DNA of 32,893 nt, from positions 1-32,893 of the forward strand of contig QMOK01000005.1 in the NCBI GenBank assembly GCA_003648195.1. Direction: 5' to 3'. The translations under genes were made by a program, and so were the position numbers. The notes under the pieces are model-generated. The model saw nothing but the letters and a program-made list of their open reading frames with translations, was not told the origin of the DNA and did not search any database. Position 1 is the stretch's first letter, and each line of letters opens with the position of its first letter. This DNA comes from Chloroflexota bacterium. GTDB taxonomy: Bacteria; Chloroflexota; Anaerolineae; Anaerolineales; UBA11858. Of the stretch, positions 30,835 through 32,893 are shown one piece after another.

Positions 30835-32893
30835 ATGACGAAAATCTCACTTCGCGCTTATAACCAAGAAATAGAGAATATGATTAACGAAAGGCAAATA
30901 GAAGAAGCTATTGCCCACTGTCAACATATTCTAGAAACATTTCCTAAACACATTGGAACATATCGCCTCTTGGGTAAAGCCTACCTAGAAAGTTCCCAGC
31001 ACAGCAATGCAGCCGATATATTCCAGCGCATTCTTTCAGCTATCCCAGATGATTTCGTGTCGCATATTGGAATGAGCATCATCCGTGAAGATGAAGGCAA
31101 TTTCGAAGCCGCAACAGCCCATATGGAAAAAGCCTTTGAAAAACAGCCCTACAATCCCGCTATTCAAGATGAACTCCGCCGCTTATACGGGAAACGGGAT
31201 GGGATGGAACCTCCCAAGGTGCAACTCACTCAAGGCGCGCTAGCACGCATGTATCTCAAAGGCAACCTCGTTCAACAAGGTATAGCAGAACTACGTTCAG
31301 CACTCGCCAAAAACTCAAAACAAATCGATCTCTTAGCCCTGCTGGCCGAAGCGTATATAGAGATAAACAAAAAAAACGAAGCTCTAGAAGTTGCAAGCAC
31401 TATTCTTAAAAAATTTCCGTACAACATCACCGCTAATCGCATCATGACAGAATTACTTTCCGTAAGAGAACACCCTAAAGTCATGAAAGCGTGTCGCCAG
31501 CGTTTATACGCACTTTCCCCTTATCAAATGCACATCTCGGAACACGCTCCTACCGAGGAGCAAGTTCCAGACAGGGCTATCACCCTTACCCAACTAGACT
31601 GGATTGCGGATAGAGAAGCGCAAACCCAAACCTCCGCCAGAGAGAAGCAACCAGACTGGGCAACTTCTATTGGAATAAATATCGAATCTGAAGAAGATGA
31701 AGACCAGCTTCCTTCATGGCTAACGGATGATGCGTCTGAAGGCGCAGAAGAGCAAACATCCGTACATCGAGAACCATTTCCTGGTTCAGAAAAAACCGAC
31801 AAAGAAGAGGAAGACATTATTCCCGATTGGATGCAAGAGGCCGGCTGGGGTGTCTCAACCGACAAAGTTGACGAATCTGAACAAAACTGGTTCAGCGATG
31901 AAGAAGAGGAGGAGGAAAAGCTAACTCCCGCCAACATTCCCGATTGGCTCAGGGAAAAAGAGCCTTCCACAAGCTCAACAGAATCCGCCCAAAAGAACAA
32001 TGACACGATACTAAAAGGCACCGATTGGCTTACCGAACTTGAAGAAGAAGAGCTTCCCGAGTTGTCTGAAATAGACGCAGACATAGCCGATATCCAAGAA
32101 ATCCCTGACTGGTTGAAAGAGTTAGGTGAAGAAGAAGATACTTCGCAACCAAAAGAAGAAATACAAAGTTGGCAAGACCAAGAAAAAGCTGATGAACCTC
32201 CTAGTTGGCTAGCAGATATGGAAGCGGAGCCAGAGGAATCGACATTCATAGAAGAACTAGGGGAAGTCGAAACCGTTGCTCCTGCCGAAAAAACAGAAGA
32301 TATTCCCGAATGGTTATCCGACCTGGAAGGCGAAGAAGAAACCCACGGAACTGTCATGTCTTGGCTTGAAGCAGAAAAAGAACCAGAACCCATTGAAAAT
32401 GACGAACCACCACTAGAAAAAACTGAGGATATCCCCGCGTGGTTATCCGACCTACAAAAGGATGAGAGCTTAGAAGAACCAATGCCATCCATGGAAGAAG
32501 CCGAAACCGTTGCTCCTGCCGAAAAAACAGAAGATATTCCCGAATGGCTATCTGACCTGGAAGGCGAAGAAGAAACCCACGGAACTGTCATGTCTTGGCT
32601 CGAAGCAGAAAAAGAACCAGAACCCATTGAAAATGACGAACCACCACCAGAAGAAGAAGCCGAACCCATCGCAGCCGCCGAAGAAGTTGATGAACTTCCT
32701 GCTTGGTTATCGGACATAAAGGACGAAGAAGAGCTAGAGCCACTTCCAGAAGAAGAAGCCGAACCAGTCACAGCCGCCGAAGAAGTTGATGAGCTTCCCG
32801 CTTGGTTATCGGATATAGAAAAGGAAGAAGAACCAGAACCCATTGAGGCAGCGAGTGAACCTGTAGAAGAAACAGCCTCTGAAATGCCCGACC
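30835..32893 (+). CDS. TPR protein with acidic P-x-W-L repeat tail (3' end missing)
   Basis: The frame is open from ATG 30835 to the right edge (686 codons, no stop). Residues 1 to about 235 are tetratricopeptide-like helical pairs (IEEAIAHCQHILETFPKH, KAYLESSQHSNAADIFQRIL, AEAYIEINKKNEALEVASTIL), usually protein-protein interaction scaffolds. From about residue 250 the protein becomes very acidic and repeats a short motif of the form [DE]-[IL]-P-x-W-[LM]-x-[DE] at least ten times (LPSWLTDD, IPDWLREK, IPDWLKEL, PPSWLADM, IPEWLSDL, IPAWLSDL, LPAWLSDI). A 145-bp block in the tail is duplicated 234 bp apart. No signal peptide or membrane helix is seen, so it is cytoplasmic in this part. The function is not known to me; the tail looks like a multivalent set of binding motifs. 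Confidence 0.8.
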   Translation, partial: MTKISLRAYNQEIENMINERQIEEAIAHCQHILETFPKHIGTYRLLGKAYLESSQHSNAADIFQRILSAIPDDFVSHIGMSIIREDEGNFEAATAHMEKAFEKQPYNPAIQDELRRLYGKRDGMEPPKVQLTQGALARMYLKGNLVQQGIAELRSALAKNSKQIDLLALLAEAYIEINKKNEALEVASTILKKFPYNITANRIMTELLSVREHPKVMKACRQRLYALSPYQMHISEHAPTEEQVPDRAITLTQLDWIADREAQTQTSAREKQPDWATSIGINIESEEDEDQLPSWLTDDASEGAEEQTSVHREPFPGSEKTDKEEEDIIPDWMQEAGWGVSTDKVDESEQNWFSDEEEEEEKLTPANIPDWLREKEPSTSSTESAQKNNDTILKGTDWLTELEEEELPELSEIDADIADIQEIPDWLKELGEEEDTSQPKEEIQSWQDQEKADEPPSWLADMEAEPEESTFIEELGEVETVAPAEKTEDIPEWLSDLEGEEETHGTVMSWLEAEKEPEPIENDEPPLEKTEDIPAWLSDLQKDESLEEPMPSMEEAETVAPAEKTEDIPEWLSDLEGEEETHGTVMSWLEAEKEPEPIENDEPPPEEEAEPIAAAEEVDELPAWLSDIKDEEELEPLPEEEAEPVTAAEEVDELPAWLSDIEKEEEPEPIEAASEPVEETASEMPD
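32269..32647 (+). repeat. Duplicated 145-bp block inside the TPR-repeat gene
   Basis: Bases 32269-32413 and 32503-32647 are identical except at three sites, and all three are synonymous (two Leu codons and one Ser codon). The 234-bp period is 78 codons, so the frame is kept. This looks like a recent in-frame duplication within the acidic tail. Confidence 0.85.

Noticed and set aside
31524-32843. Long minus-strand open frame of 439 codons, very rich in Ser
   Set aside because: It is the antisense of the Glu/Asp/Pro-rich repeat tail; GAA codons read as TTC or TCx in the other frames give the Ser bias. It has no ribosome-binding site and no domain.
31700-32893. Regular repeats that could suggest a CRISPR or VNTR array
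   Set aside because: Repeat units are coding, in frame, of uneven length and with no spacers of constant size; they are protein motif repeats.

Overview
The window looks like chromosomal DNA of a moderately AT-rich bacterium, most likely a Chloroflexota (Anaerolineae-type) lineage. That placement is an inference from gene content: a compact tad/flp pilus operon with a receiver-CpaE fusion and a DegS-like kinase, many long membrane glycosyltransferases of the GT39/GT87 type, a TPR protein with an acidic tail of P-x-W-L repeats, and palindromic intergenic repeats. No rRNA, tRNA, CRISPR array, transposase or phage gene was found.

Layout. (1) 1-1261, minus strand: a copper operon csoR-copZ-copA (copA runs off the left edge) with a G/C-tract operator just downstream of a good sigma70-type promoter. 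(2) 1466-3183, plus strand: a TlpA-like thioredoxin, a degenerate Lgt-like membrane protein and folB; folE faces them on the minus strand (3326-3958). (3) 4118-4879, plus strand: a stand-alone cyclic-nucleotide-binding protein overlapping a small protein of unknown function. They end at a bidirectional terminator shared with the minus-strand comF-hpf pair (4975-6282). (4) 6600-14192, minus strand: a pilus cluster in transcription order DegS-like kinase, flp pilin (48 aa), cpaB, receiver-cpaE, tadA, tadB, tadC. (5) 14461-17096, minus strand: two GT87/GT-C-like membrane proteins. (6) 17170-17613: gene debris, including a duplicated 3' end of the gene that stops at 18410. (7) 17654-29040, minus strand: a tightly packed eight-gene block behind a TTGACA-N17-TATATT promoter. 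It encodes two GT39-like proteins, two paralogous GT-C-like proteins, a DUF4956 membrane protein, a CotH-kinase/beta-helix surface protein, a metallophosphoesterase-like lipoprotein and a short GT87-like protein. (8) 29375-30667, plus strand: another GT39-like protein. (9) 30835 to the right edge, plus strand: a TPR protein with an acidic P-x-W-L repeat tail, incomplete.

How it fits together. The envelope theme dominates. The tad genes should build a thin adhesive pilus, with localisation or timing possibly set through the receiver domain on CpaE and the cytosolic kinase. The GT-C proteins would use polyprenyl-phosphate sugars outside the membrane. The CotH-DUF4956-phosphoesterase trio embedded among them is the best candidate here for a poorly described system, perhaps phosphorylating or modifying a surface glycan or protein. 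Function is inferred throughout from motifs and neighbours; no search was run.
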